DNA of 64,000 nt, taken from positions 1 through 64,000 of the forward strand of contig RBZT01000832.1 in NCBI GenBank assembly GCA_003693705.1. The letters are read 5' to 3'. Shown here piece after piece: positions 52,081 to 62,859 of this stretch (position 1 is the stretch's first letter; each line of letters starts with the position of its first letter). A program made the translations under genes and the position numbers. This DNA is from Polymyxa betae (lineage: Eukaryota; Endomyxa; Phytomyxea; Plasmodiophorida; Plasmodiophoridae). The notes beneath the pieces were generated by a model. The model made no database searches. It was not told the DNA's origin and saw only the letters and a list, made by a program, of their open reading frames with translations.

Positions 52081-54333
52081 TCATGGAATCTTCATTGAAG
52101 ACTTTATAAAGGAGAGTTTGACAGCTTCGTCAACTGCTTCTATGGACAGATCAGAATGGCCAAGGTGCCCTCTATCATCGCAAATATTTATAAGCATAAG
52201 TGCATCTACTCGATTTTGGTGCCTTCTAAATCGTTCGAAATATTTCAGAGGGATCCAATAAGGCACACGTCGATCATGTAGTGAAGTGGTAATCATGACG
52301 TCAGGATATGATTGAAGTTTGATATTCTGCAAAGTTCAATTAGATTGTGTTAGTGAAACCTCAGAGATCGGATAGCATACCTGATATGGAGAATACGAGA
52401 GCATAAAATTTCCCATTTTTGGATTGTTGGGATCACCGAATTCATCTCTATCTTGTATTGATAATGGTAGAGATGAATTCAGTAACGGTGTGACAACATC
52501 AACAAAAGGGTAATCCATGATGGCAGAGCTGAATAGATTTGGGCGATCATTCATAACAGCCGCCACAGCCAGACCTCCAGCACTTCTGCCTGAAGCACAA
52601 ATTAAGGATGGTTGACTAATTCCCATTTCGATCAGATGCTCTATGCATTCAATATAGTCGGAAAAAGTGGTCAGTTTTGACGATAGCCTTGCTGATTGAT
52701 GCCTGCATTTAAATTCAGATTAAAAATGAATTGCAGACCCTAAGCGGTCCTAACCAGTTCTTTCCAAGTTCACCGCCTCCTCTGACAAATAATTAGACAC
52801 CAACTAAGAGCCATTTTCTGAAACAAACCGAACATGGCATAGCGCTATAACAAATCCAGCTTGTAGTGCAGCGATATGCTTCAGATTGAACTCTGATTCG
52901 AGACATTCTCCATAGGCGCCATACACATAAGCAATTACCGGTGAACTATAGAAAGACATGATGATTTTCATAAGACCCAGGACGAATCACCATTACCTGT
53001 GATTCAGTTGAAGCTGTTTCTTATGAAAGAGCGTAATTGGAATCTGCACATCAGAGCTTGCAGCAGTACAATGAATTCTTCTTGCGACAAAACTACTCAA
53101 AAGCGACTCGGCATGATGATGACGTAACAACTCAGCAAGTCGACCTTCACTGAAGTTGTATTCGTAAACGGTTTCAGGCTGAATGATGGATTCAGTGCTA
53201 AACCTGAATGTGTCCGAACCTGAAACCTAACAACCTGTTTTAGTTCACACGTATACAGTATATTAAAAGCTGTCACTTTGTTTGGCCCAGGGTGAATTGA
53301 TACTAGTTTATCAGGGCCAGAAAAAACTTCTCTGATTTGAAATGCAAAGGTGTCGAGAGAAATAACTCGATCGTATCCTAGCAGAATTTTAGCTTCTCAA
53401 AAGTGAGCAAATAAACGTACCATTTTCATTGATATGCAGAGCAATGAAGCTTTGTAAGAAGTCAGCATTCTTGATCACTACACCGGGCGGTGGAATGTAA
53501 ACATCTTCGAATACAGAGCTTCCAATTTCTGTTACAGGTATCCGAACCAATTTGTAGTTAACAGCGCCATCCAAGTTCGTGATTAAGTAGATATAACCAT
53601 CCAAATGCTCTACGAAGTAATCGACGCCATTCATTCGTGGTCGAATGCAGACAGGATTTAGAGCCGAATCCATAATCCAGCATTCAGTTGCGTTTTTTGA
53701 AGCCGAAGTTATTGTAATAAACCGCCCATCTTTGGTACGATTCACATTCAGCAGGAATCGCTCATCACGCTCTTCCAACAAGAGAAGCTCTTCTTGGGTG
53801 TCAACTCGATGGGCCATTACTCGATGGGGTCGCAGGCAATCATCGGCAGTGGCATAAACGATCGTGTTATTGTCACACCAAGCCCAAGAAGTGATATTCG
53901 ATATTCTGTTAGGCAAATGGCATCCGTCATGTTTAACTAAGATGCCCATTTGGGTCTCTCCATCGACCCCATCAGCTACTGTAAAACCCAATAAGCCTTG
54001 GTCGTCCGGGACTATAATGTTCTCAATCTGGGGTGCCTCTTCTGTACTAAACGCCCTAGGGTCGACAACCAATCTTCCTAATTCTCGGCACCATAATCCA
54101 TTCACTGGAGAATTATCTTCAACCGGATGGAAAAAGTATCGTGTGTGTGAACGTTGATCTGCAACGTCCATGCTTAGACAAGCATCATGAACGCGCTTCA
54201 TCGATCCAATTGTCTTTTCAAAATCGCTAGCCTGTTTGAAGGCGGAATAGCGCTGACGTTGTCGGGCAATTAAGCGAGAAAGCGACCGGGATGGCCATTG
54301 CATCCATTTTTGCAAATCTAAATGAGATTTCAT
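52081..54333 (-). CDS. S9A prolyl oligopeptidase / oligopeptidase B-like serine peptidase
   Basis: ATG 54333 to TGA 52081. The N-terminal half (54333-53400) is a beta-propeller-like domain with RSHTRYFFHPVEDN and TSWAWCDNNTIVYATADDCL, as in oligopeptidase B. The C-terminal exons (about 52630-52081) form an alpha/beta hydrolase: nucleophile motif ICASGRSAGGLAVAAV (GxSxGG), DVMITTSLHDRRVPYW with the catalytic Asp, and CDDRGHLGHSDLS with the His. The intermediate exons (about 53390-52640) are interrupted by several introns and are not contiguous in one frame. It would cleave peptides after basic or proline residues. Cytosolic location is likely because no signal peptide is seen. Confidence 0.85.
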
Positions 54334-54477
54334 ATAGACAGCTGCGGACTAGTTCACGTTTCTAGACCGAACTGGTCTCAACTTTCTGCATCATTTTCAT
54401 TAGTCAACAAACCAGCCCAACCAGAATGGAGAATTCGACGAAACTACCAAATAAGCCCAGGTTGTCGAAATATGGTT

Positions 54478-54808
54478 TTATCGATAGTTTGGTTCCGATA
54501 AGGAATCGAGGAAATTCTTGGAGTTGTTGGCTTCTTGGATGCGATCATACGTGATCAGCAGCACGAACATAGTCATGGCACCGAAAACATAGGCGCCGCC
54601 AGCGATCAAGGAAACCGCCGTCCAGCTTAAGTTCAATGGCTTATTGAAATCGACTCGCGCCTGGGCCATCTCGATCGCCTCTCCGCCTAAACCTACAGTA
54701 ACACATCGTTAGCGAAATCAGATGTGAACACAACCATAACCAACCTGCAACGATGGAGATGCATAGAGCCGATACAAACGCCACCGACAGCAGCTCGCGT
54801 ACACCCAT
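54478..54808 (-). CDS. Small two-helix membrane protein
   Basis: ATG 54808 to TAA 54478, two exons across an intron of about 50 nt (about 54743-54692). About 92 residues. Residues 1-22 (MGVRELLSVAFVSALCISIV) form a hydrophobic segment or signal anchor. The middle is polar. Residues 52-74 (SLIAGGAYVFGAMTMFVLLI) make a clear transmembrane helix. The tail is hydrophilic (NNSKNFLDSLSEPNYR) and presumably faces the cytosol or lumen. I cannot assign a family. Size and two-helix layout recall small ER subunits such as those of the signal-peptidase or dolichol-mannose complexes, but no diagnostic motif is present. Confidence 0.6.
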
Positions 54809-55280
54809 GAATCAAGCGCTGTGACGTCGTCGATCAGTTCGTACCGTCCGGCGCCGCCTTGGTGATATCATATCACCTGAAATAGTCTAATCCAATGCAA
54901 TCCATCCCGGCCACCAATACGTTCTGCTTGCAACAAATTCTATAACAATCCGAGGTGATGCACGGAATGACTCGAATAATCTAAAGATCTCAAGTTGTCT
55001 GAAATTTAAAAGTGCATTTTTGGTGTAAGAATGCTTATAGGCCATGAGAAGGCAAACGCATATTGTCCATCTAGGGTTTCTAATGTGTCATTAAGCGACC
55101 AGAGTGACATTCGTTCAGTCTTCTAAACAAGGTGGATTCTGCGAAGGTCGGCTCCGATACCAGGCGGTGGAAATGGCGCCGTTCGTGACGTTGTCGGGCT
55201 CTGTGACGCCGAGCAACCAGCCACCGCCCACCTCCAGACGTTGCAGCTTGGCCGTGCAGCAAGACCAATCGCGATCGAGG
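54809..55280. other. Bidirectional promoter region
   Basis: About 470 bp between the divergent small membrane-protein gene and POC1. A plus-strand frame remains open from 55104 into POC1, so a longer POC1 N-terminus is possible. No repeat or RNA gene is visible. Confidence 0.35.
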
Positions 55281-56888
55281 ATGGCGGTGATGTCGGAGCG
55301 GAATCCATGCGTCGAAAGAACGTTTCGGGGCCATCGCGGGCCCGTTCGTGCCGTCGCTTTCAACAGCAATATGAAACAGGTTGCGACCGCATCAGACGAT
55401 CATATCGTCACTGTCTGGAATTTCAAACCCGATATGAGAGCTTTCCGTTTCGTTGGTCATACGGTAGGTAGGATTGAAGAATTTCAGTTCATTTTAACAT
55501 TACGGCACACTTTAAAAACAAATCTTTTCCCGCGTTCATACCGTCTTATTGTGGTTGTGGTTATCTTGCTGTTTATTTCTACTGAAGATGTGCCGAACAG
55601 GCGTCTGTGCAAGGCGTTGATTTTAGCACAAGTGGCAGATTAGTCGCATCTGCATCGAAAGATGGGACATTGCGATTGTGGCAGCCGCGTGTCAAAGGCG
55701 CTTCATCACTGATTAACGCACATACATCAGCATCTGTATTTAGCGTCTGTTTCTCCAAAGATGAAAAATTCGCTCTCACAGCATCCAACGACAAAAGCGT
55801 CAAAGTTGGTAGCAGGGTCAATTTCGGTCGATCACGTATTGATTAAGTTTCCAGAAATGGGAGGTCAATACACATAGATTTCATTCGTCATTCCTTGGAC
55901 ATCAACATTGGGTTCGATCGGCTCATTTCAGCCATGACGGTCGTCTGATCGTTTCCGGAGGCGACGATAAGACCGTCCGACTCTGGGATGCACACTCGCC
56001 CAACAACATTCACACCTTCTACGAGCCCACAGGGTATGTTTAGAAATCGTTTGTGCAAAGCAGCTAAAATCTGAGTTCCCAAAGGCCTATTCATACGGTG
56101 CGATTTTACCCAGATGGAACATTGGTTGCTGGAGCTGGGCAAGACGGGTCTGTGAGCATCTGGGACATTCGTACGAATCGCCTTTTACAACACTATAACG
56201 CTCATAGCGGACCGGTCAACGCCATCGATTTCCATCCTTCGGGCAACTATCTAGTGTCTGCTTCAGACGACGCCACTATTAAAGTAAGGTGTCTTTATCA
56301 TTCGGAGAGCTTTATTTGACATTGTCGGAAGTTCTGGGATCTTCGTGAAGGGCATCAAATTTACACAATCCAAGGCCACAGTTCTAGTGTTAGAACAGTG
56401 ACATTTTCTGCAGATGGACATCATTTCGCCTCGTCTGGTATTTTCACAATTCCGCATCTAAAGATGGAAATTCCTAAAAATTTGCAGGGGACGACAAACT
56501 TGTCACGATTTGGAAAACGAATTTTGATAAAGAGATTCCTGTTGCTGCTCACGATCCAAATCCTAAGAGGACAAAACCTGGAGCACCAAAGCGAATCCAA
56601 TCCCGATCCGTTTTAGAAGGAGAAGCAGCGGCGTCTGAGGTATTGCAACCTGAACCTCAAAGTCGGGTTCCGGTTCCTTTGTCACCTCCTGAGGTGCCTG
56701 CTGCAGCTATTGTGGACCCTGGGAGCGGTGCTGAGATAGCGGCGACACTATCACGTATTGTGAACCAGCTTAATATCGTTCGCGATACAATGAAGCTCTT
56801 CGAGCAAAGATTGACAATGCAAGATTCCATTATTAATCAGCTAATGACAGAGAGGACATCAACACAGGCACCATCGACCTCGTCTTGA
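55281..56888 (+). CDS. POC1: POC1 centriolar WD40 protein
   Basis: ATG 55281 ([20 protein letters not shown]) to TGA 56888. Seven WD40 blades are visible across about six introns: [112 protein letters not shown] and [17 protein letters not shown]. After a Pro/Ser linker comes a C-terminal coiled coil ([20 protein letters not shown]) ending [10 protein letters not shown]. The blade order, the [14 protein letters not shown] motif and the C-terminal coil match POC1, a conserved centriole/basal-body assembly protein. It implies basal bodies, in agreement with the kinesin-9 and IQCH genes. Confidence 0.9.
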
Positions 56889-57006
56889 TTATAATATATT
56901 CCATAAATATTGTTCCAATTATTCCCGATTTCTATAAATACTGAAGGTGGTATTGATGGGTGAAGAAGAGTGCACAATCACAAAGCTTTATGTAAATAAA
57001 ACGCTG

Positions 57007-59009
57007 TCATTTCTTCGATCGTAGAACGTTGCCAATTTCTCCAATCAGCTTGATATTTTTGCCAGAGTACAATGATGATAATTCAGATTCAGCTTGTTCT
57101 TTTAGAGACCTAGTATTTGCCACTTTCTGTTCAATCTGTAAACGTTCGTCATTAACCATCAACTCCTCGAAACTGTACTTACTTGATTCTGCAGCGGCAA
57201 GATGTCTCCACGTAATTCTTCCGCACGCTGATGCAGACTTGCTGCCTTCTCGATGCACTTCTTTTCCAGTGATCTAGGAATCTCAAACAATGCAACCTGA
57301 TCACAAATCAGCTAAGCAGGACAGCTTTATGGGCTGAGCGACCAATCGATCCAAATAAGAAGGCGAAGCACGAATTTTCTGCAGTCTTTGAATATGTTCT
57401 GAATCTAATAGCGCTTGTACATCTGTGATATGCTTTAAGGCCCTTTCCGCCCAAAACCGGTCCCGAACAAAATACGGCATAACATTGCCCTCAACATGAC
57501 TGGAAAAAACATCCAGGAATGTCTACCCAGCAGCTGAGAATGAGCATTTGACAGCAGTAAACTTCGATTACATCTGTGTTAAGTTCGGCGCAGCGTTGGG
57601 TCAAGAAGTATTGCAACTCAATAAGATCCGCTCGAACAGAGTTCCGAAACGAAGTATCCAGCAATGATACTTGGTCTTTGGGAGATGACGCACCGGGTTC
57701 TGGATATCATCATTATCAAATTCGGGTAACAAAACGGACTGGATAAAGCTTCAACCCTCGGAGCTAGCTTCAACAGGTTCGACACAGTTGATGTCCCACT
57801 CTTGATCGGCGCCAGATGGCTCGTCCCATTCGATTTCGACAATGTCATTTGGCTACATTGAGCTCAGAACAAGCTGGCTCCTGTAGTTCATACGGTACGC
57901 GAATATCCTCCGCCGAAGAACCCATGCAGAGTTGTAGAGCTTCGGCCGCTGTAACAGCAGTCTCTATTTTGATCAATCGTGACAGAGATCCCAATACATC
58001 TTAACCAGATTAAAAAAAAATGCATGTCAATATAACTGGCATTACCCGGCTTTTGTGCTGGCTTATCAGATCTGTCATCGGCATGATGTGTGAAGACAAG
58101 GAATTCAGAATAAAACGACAAACATTCTTGAACGACAGGTCTATTGAGCAAATTAGAACAATGTTTACAAACGTTAAATCCCATTGTTAACTTTTTCAGC
58201 TGAACCAGAATCTCTTGGTATAGATGTTGTAGTTTTGCTACTTGGGAACACAGCTGAGGTTTGGCAGGCAGCGAGGGATCGATCTGCACAGACCTGTCAA
58301 AAGCAAAGCCAAAAATAGAGGTCTGAAACTTACATCGTATCGTTTACAAAGTTTCTCATACTTCTCCTTTGCTAATAAAGAATGCCTTTCCTTGTCGGCA
58401 GCTTGCCTGTTGTGATCATCGATTGACTTCACTAAGAAGGTCAGCTCTGTGTTCAGTGCTGGGCTAACCCAATAAATCAAAGATAGCGCATCAACTGCTA
58501 GCTCTACTAACATGTCATATTTAACTGTTTGCAACAAACGTTGACAAATCTCGGCCAGATAAAGCTGCAGCAGCAATCAGGACAAGCCATTAAGAAAGTC
58601 AGACAAACACTGACATTATTTTTACGATATTCACTTCGAAGATTATCCCAAAGCCGAATTTTAGGATTATTGTACCGCCCAAACATGGATTTGACTGTTT
58701 GACCACGAGCCTCTTCATCCTTAATCATCAGCTCTATGATTTCTTGGACTTCTTTGAACCCAACGACTAAGGGAACCAAATAAGTTCAAGCAGCCATTAC
58801 CAATGGCTGAGAAAACCGGAAAAGAGTTAGTTACAATCAGCATTGACAAATTCCTGGAAAGCAGGTTGAGGCGGCAATGACCCAAGCTCGACACCAATTC
58901 GATCTTGAACGGCATCCAGACGTGTCGCCCAATCTTTGGAAATCTTATTCCGATCTGATAACCATTGGCATAGTCGATCGTATGGGATATCAATAGCCTC
59001 AATAGCCAT
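57007..59009 (-). CDS. CDK5RAP3: CDK5RAP3-like protein (UFMylation pathway)
   Basis: ATG 59009 (MAIEAIDIPYDRLCQWLSDR) to TGA 57007, with introns throughout. Family landmarks: LDIP-like start with RLCQWLSDRNKISKDW; SMFGRYNNPKIRLWDNLRSE (about 58680); a coiled-coil middle with ADKERHSLLAKEKYEKLCKR; an acidic Trp-containing segment, EIEWDEPSGADQEWDI (about 57850-57785), in the place of the UFM1-interacting region; and a C-terminus AESELSSLYSGKNIKLIGEI then NVLRSKK. CDK5RAP3 works with UFL1 and UFBP1 at the ER to UFMylate ribosomal RPL26. The exact intron positions are approximate. Confidence 0.8.
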
Positions 59010-59367
59010 TTGAATTTCTCCAAACAATCACGACAGGCTGGTGGAGTAAGCGGCCAACTATATCAATCTCCGTGATTGAAATCAGATTTGAAAGGACAGA
59101 ATTTTCGTTACTTTGACAGCGACTTCAAGAAAGGCCACTACTTAGTTCTTTTCATTCGATGTTTTTTTTCGTAACGAGACGAGCTCATAGGCAACCGTAT
59201 TGTAAAGAATAAATCTGGCATTATTTTGGTGAGTTTATGAGCAAGGATTAAGTCGCTAAGACGAGCCGACGTATGGACAGACGTCAACAAGCTATTTTAA
59301 CCGTGTATTAGGCGTGCCTTATAAAAGTCCACCAACTGCTCGTATATAGTCCTAAAACTCGATTGAT
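59010..59367. other. Intergenic
   Basis: About 360 bp between the start of the CDK5RAP3-like gene and the stop of the carrier gene on the same strand. No ORF or repeat is seen. Confidence 0.35.
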
Positions 59368-60551
59368 TCAAATGCATTGCAATGACGGAATAAATACAAA
59401 CCAGGTCATGGCATTAGACAAACCTCGCCTAAATAAACGAGGACCAACTCCACGAAATAATCCAGAGGCGCCGTCTTCACTGATAGTCCTCAGACACGTT
59501 GTTAATATGCCTTCGCCGCTTCCTCGAAGCTGTCAATCGACATAACTAGATAGTTTTACAACTTTGAACTGAGAATTACCTGCATTCGAGTTCTTATCAC
59601 ATCAAAAGCTAAAAGGCCGATCACAACAAGTCTATAGCACAAACAGCAATAACTGCAGCTTACGGTGGGTTAAGGCTGTTCCGAGAACACCCGAAATGGA
59701 ACCAGATACCAAAGAAACAGTAGCGGACGATTCGTTGAAGTATTGTGAAACAATCGGCTTGATTTGAGTGAACAATAAAACATTAATCGAGCTGTAGGGG
59801 ACATCTCTAATTAAAGTCGGAATTAAACCTAGATTAACTAAGCAGACTTCTCAGACATTTACTCACAATATCACCTGCATAAAGGCCTCGAATGCCTTCT
59901 GTTTTTCCAATTGTAATAACGGCATCGATGACGCCTCGATAATTTTGATCTGTTACCAGTGCTGCCTCAAACCGTGTTTTGATCAAGGTGAGTGGATTTA
60001 GGACGATTGCCGAAATAGTTCGTGACAGTCCACCTGCAAGAGCTGCGCTCTTTAGAAACAAGATTAAAATGGAAAACAACTACATCAATGATATTATGTG
60101 GAATCCAACCTGTTTTGTCGGAACGCCTTGTTCATTTTTTACCAGCGTAAGATTGATAATGCTGAAATATAATCCAGCACCGACTGTCACGCGAGCCATT
60201 GATGGAACTAACCCTCTCCAGAGCCTATCTATCAACTGAATTTCAGTTCACTAAATGCAGTAAAAAAAGTGTTCTTACCCGGTTAGACCTTGCGACTTCG
60301 TTACGTAAGCAGCTGCATCCCAAGATCTCCTAAAGACGACCGGTTTGTCGAACTGATCCGACCGAAACGTGCCGATCATTGTTGTTTTGATCACATCGAG
60401 AGGCTAAGCCAGTTTAAAACAGCGAGTCAACAACGATTAAAAAGATGTCAAAAACCTGAAGGATAACGGCGCCCAACAGACCGCTAGAGCAGCCGGCCAA
60501 TACGTGAACCAGCGGAAGTCCATTCTTTGCTGCTGGTTGGGTATTTGACAT
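59368..60551 (-). CDS. SLC25A38: Mitochondrial glycine carrier (SLC25A38/HEM25-like)
   Basis: ATG 60551 (MSNTQPAAKNGLPLVHVLAG) to TGA 59368. Six-helix mitochondrial carrier in short exons. Visible pieces are HVLAGCSSGLLGAVILQPLD with the PLDxxK signature (about 60500-60400), LWRGLVPSMARVTVGAGLYF (about 60210), ALAGGLSRTISAIVLNPL then KTRFEAA (about 60040-59960), YRGVIDAVITIGKTEGIRGL (about 59940), VSGSISGVLGTALTHP and GLFRGVGPRLFRRGLSNAMT (about 59440). The WRG and RGLV blocks fit SLC25A38, which imports glycine for haem synthesis. The exact substrate is inferred from family similarity. Confidence 0.78.
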
Positions 60552-60800
60552 GGCAGCCTGCAGCCAGCGTGGACAGCCACAGCGCTGCAAACTGGATTGG
60601 AGCACTATCTACCGATTGTCGAAACCGGACTGCGCGCTTTCGAAAAAGCTCGCTTGTGGCTTTTTACCGAATTCAAAGTATACGAATTCCAACAGCATCA
60701 AATCGATAAAATCAGCATGAATTGGGAATTACCAGTCATTTATTGAATGAATTATTTTGTTTTTGGTAAAGCAATGTGTTCGACAGATAGAACGAATTTA

Positions 60801-62782
60801 TCACGGAATTTTAGCCATCGAAATTATATTCTGAAAGCTTAATCGTGTTGATTCTTGAAACAGAAGGCACTGGCCCCGAATTGAACACAACCGAACTGTA
60901 GGACATCTTGGCAAAGGCATTGAGCTATTGAAACCCTTACCTGAAAACTCAAGTTCGTTTTGCAGGATTTGCTTTGTAGTTGTAAGCATCTGCTCTAATT
61001 CTTGACATAATGTAGCTTCAATCGTTTTGGCTTGCTCTGATCGGTGCTTCAGGCTGTCCAACGTCGTTGATCTCTCTTTGTTCAACCACTGTTTATTGAA
61101 GTTGGAACATTTTTGGACTGAGATTCGCTGAATTACCTGGGTGCATAATTCTAGTTCAGCATCAGAAACCGAACGATCAGGAACTTTTTCACTATCGTAT
61201 GGAATTACAGATGTTCCTTTGCTCAAATCGGCGGAATCCTCAGGACCGATCCGCTATAATGGTTCAAGACAAACCAATCAAATTTTTTGCAGTTATCTTG
61301 TGAATCTTTACCTCAGTTGCTATATCTTTTCGTTTAGGATCTGTCTCTACAGACTGTTTATGTGTGGAGAGCTTTCCCTGATCCTCTGAATCTTGATTCT
61401 CCTTTCTTTGAAGAAATGGTAGTAAGATGTCAATCCTGCGCGAAAGAATTCTTACATTGCAGTTAGTTTGGTCGTTCTCAGTAATACGGGCTGCTTCGTG
61501 CAAAGTCTTCAAAGATTTTAAATAACGCAAATGGTTGCAAGTCTGGTGCATTTACGTTGGTTTCAAAGATGGAGAGGAGGGAAGCCGATGCTATTGACGC
61601 TTTAAGCCAGCTCAGTCCAGTTCGAATCCACTGATTACCATATTTGTGATATTGGAAGGAAAAATTTGACCCTTCAGCCTCTCAGGAATTGACAGTTGCT
61701 CAGATTCGGATGCAGCGATCCTCTCTGAAGCCCCCACAGCGTCAGCTTGCTTGCCTTGAGAGGCTAAAAGGCCGAATTGAGAATCGGCTGTATTACAAAA
61801 TGCTTCAATTACATGGCTTTTTCATGTCCTGAAATGGTTTTACTCCAAGGCCATGAGCAGAAATATCACAGTCATTAGCATAATTTGTACTTATACTGGG
61901 TTGTGCAGTTTCAGGATTTCTAAGCATCGTTCTTGATTCCGGCCGCAACGCCGGGGATCCACTGCTAGATGTTGAACTAGACTTGTAATTTGCAGATTAC
62001 AAACACTGTTGCGTTCTTTGCTTACTGTTGTTCCAGTCTCGAGCCTCCTTCTTTATCTCTGGTCGAAGCTCTAAGGTGATTTTCGAAGTCTGTGGTCTTC
62101 GCTAACTTTGTGGCCCTTAAGGGCGTTTCTGGATGTTTGACAACTTTTCTGAGTATGATTTCAGTCGAAGTACGGCTTGAGAATGAAGACTCACTCATCA
62201 GGTGCTTCTGGACAGTTCTTCGGCTCCACCGTCGGACAGTAGTTGGCAGCGGCTCCTTTGGCTTTCAAGAATGTATGCTTGGGTATCAAGCTGTTAGTGT
62301 GCTTAGAAAATTGCCTGAAGCTCGCTCTGTAAATAAACTCAACAACTCAGCACTTGAACTTACTGCATACAGAATCCTTGGTCAGAGTCCTTAGAGTCAA
62401 GTCTAAATGATGTCAGAATAAGATTCGAAGCCTAATTGGATATACTTATAATCCGTATTCATTTGCTCAAACTTTAAGTCCTGGGTTGCACTAAACTGGA
62501 TGTCTCCCGCAAACCTATCCCAAACTCTGATAATGAATGCATTTCTACGTTTGACACACTGACTTCTTGGGCGGCCGAGAAAACTCGGTTCCTGGAGTTT
62601 CCGTTGCAAATTTGCTATTTGGTCGGCTCAATGATGATGAAGAAAGCGAACAGCCTCTAGACATACATAGGCATAAAGCTTGGCGGTTCCATATTGAGAG
62701 TGAGATGGTCATCTCGGTGACGCTTAGCTACCTGCGACGAGCCCAAGGCGATCTCGTCAGACGAACCTTCGATAGAATCCAT
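60801..62782 (-). CDS. Unrecognised Ser/Lys-rich, coiled-coil protein
   Basis: ATG 62782 (MDSIEGSSDEIALGSSQVAK) to TAG 60801, built from about eight exons. Phase-consistent joins give FMPIKFATETPGTEFSRPPK, a segment SLIPKHTFLKAKGAAANYCP, then HPETPLRATKLAKTTDF with HLRASTRDKEGG, a Ser/Thr/Pro-rich stretch (SGSPALRPESRTMLRNPETA) and a coiled-coil/charged C-terminal half (LHEAARITENDQTNC; KEREST-like LNKERSTTLDSLKHRSEQAK; LCQELEQMLTTTKQILQNEL). Composition suggests a cytoskeletal or nuclear scaffold. I considered microtubule-binding TPX2-like proteins because of the basic TP-rich patch, but no diagnostic motif is there. One intron in this model (about 61790-61814) would be only 25 nt, so an alternative join is possible. 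Confidence 0.5.
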
Positions 62783-62859
62783 TACGACTTTGAGAGCAAT
62801 GGTAAACGAACGGACAAGTCAAATGCTTTCTAACTGGATTTGGGCACTTTATAGATGCC
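62783..62859. promoter_or_regulatory. Short divergent promoter
   Basis: Only 77 bp separate the two opposite start codons (ATG 62782 minus strand, ATG 62860 plus strand). The two genes therefore probably share a bidirectional promoter. No TATA-like box is obvious. Confidence 0.5.

Noticed and set aside
61625-61645. GTTCGAATCC string resembling a tRNA B box
   Set aside because: The flanking bases do not form an acceptor stem, D arm or anticodon arm, and the region lies in a gene.
61568-61830. Plus-strand exon-like frames (for example a Gln/Lys-rich piece near 61670-61815) opposite the minus-strand gene
   Set aside because: They overlap in antisense with phase-consistent exons of the minus-strand gene and end at a stop soon after. 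Treated as chance.
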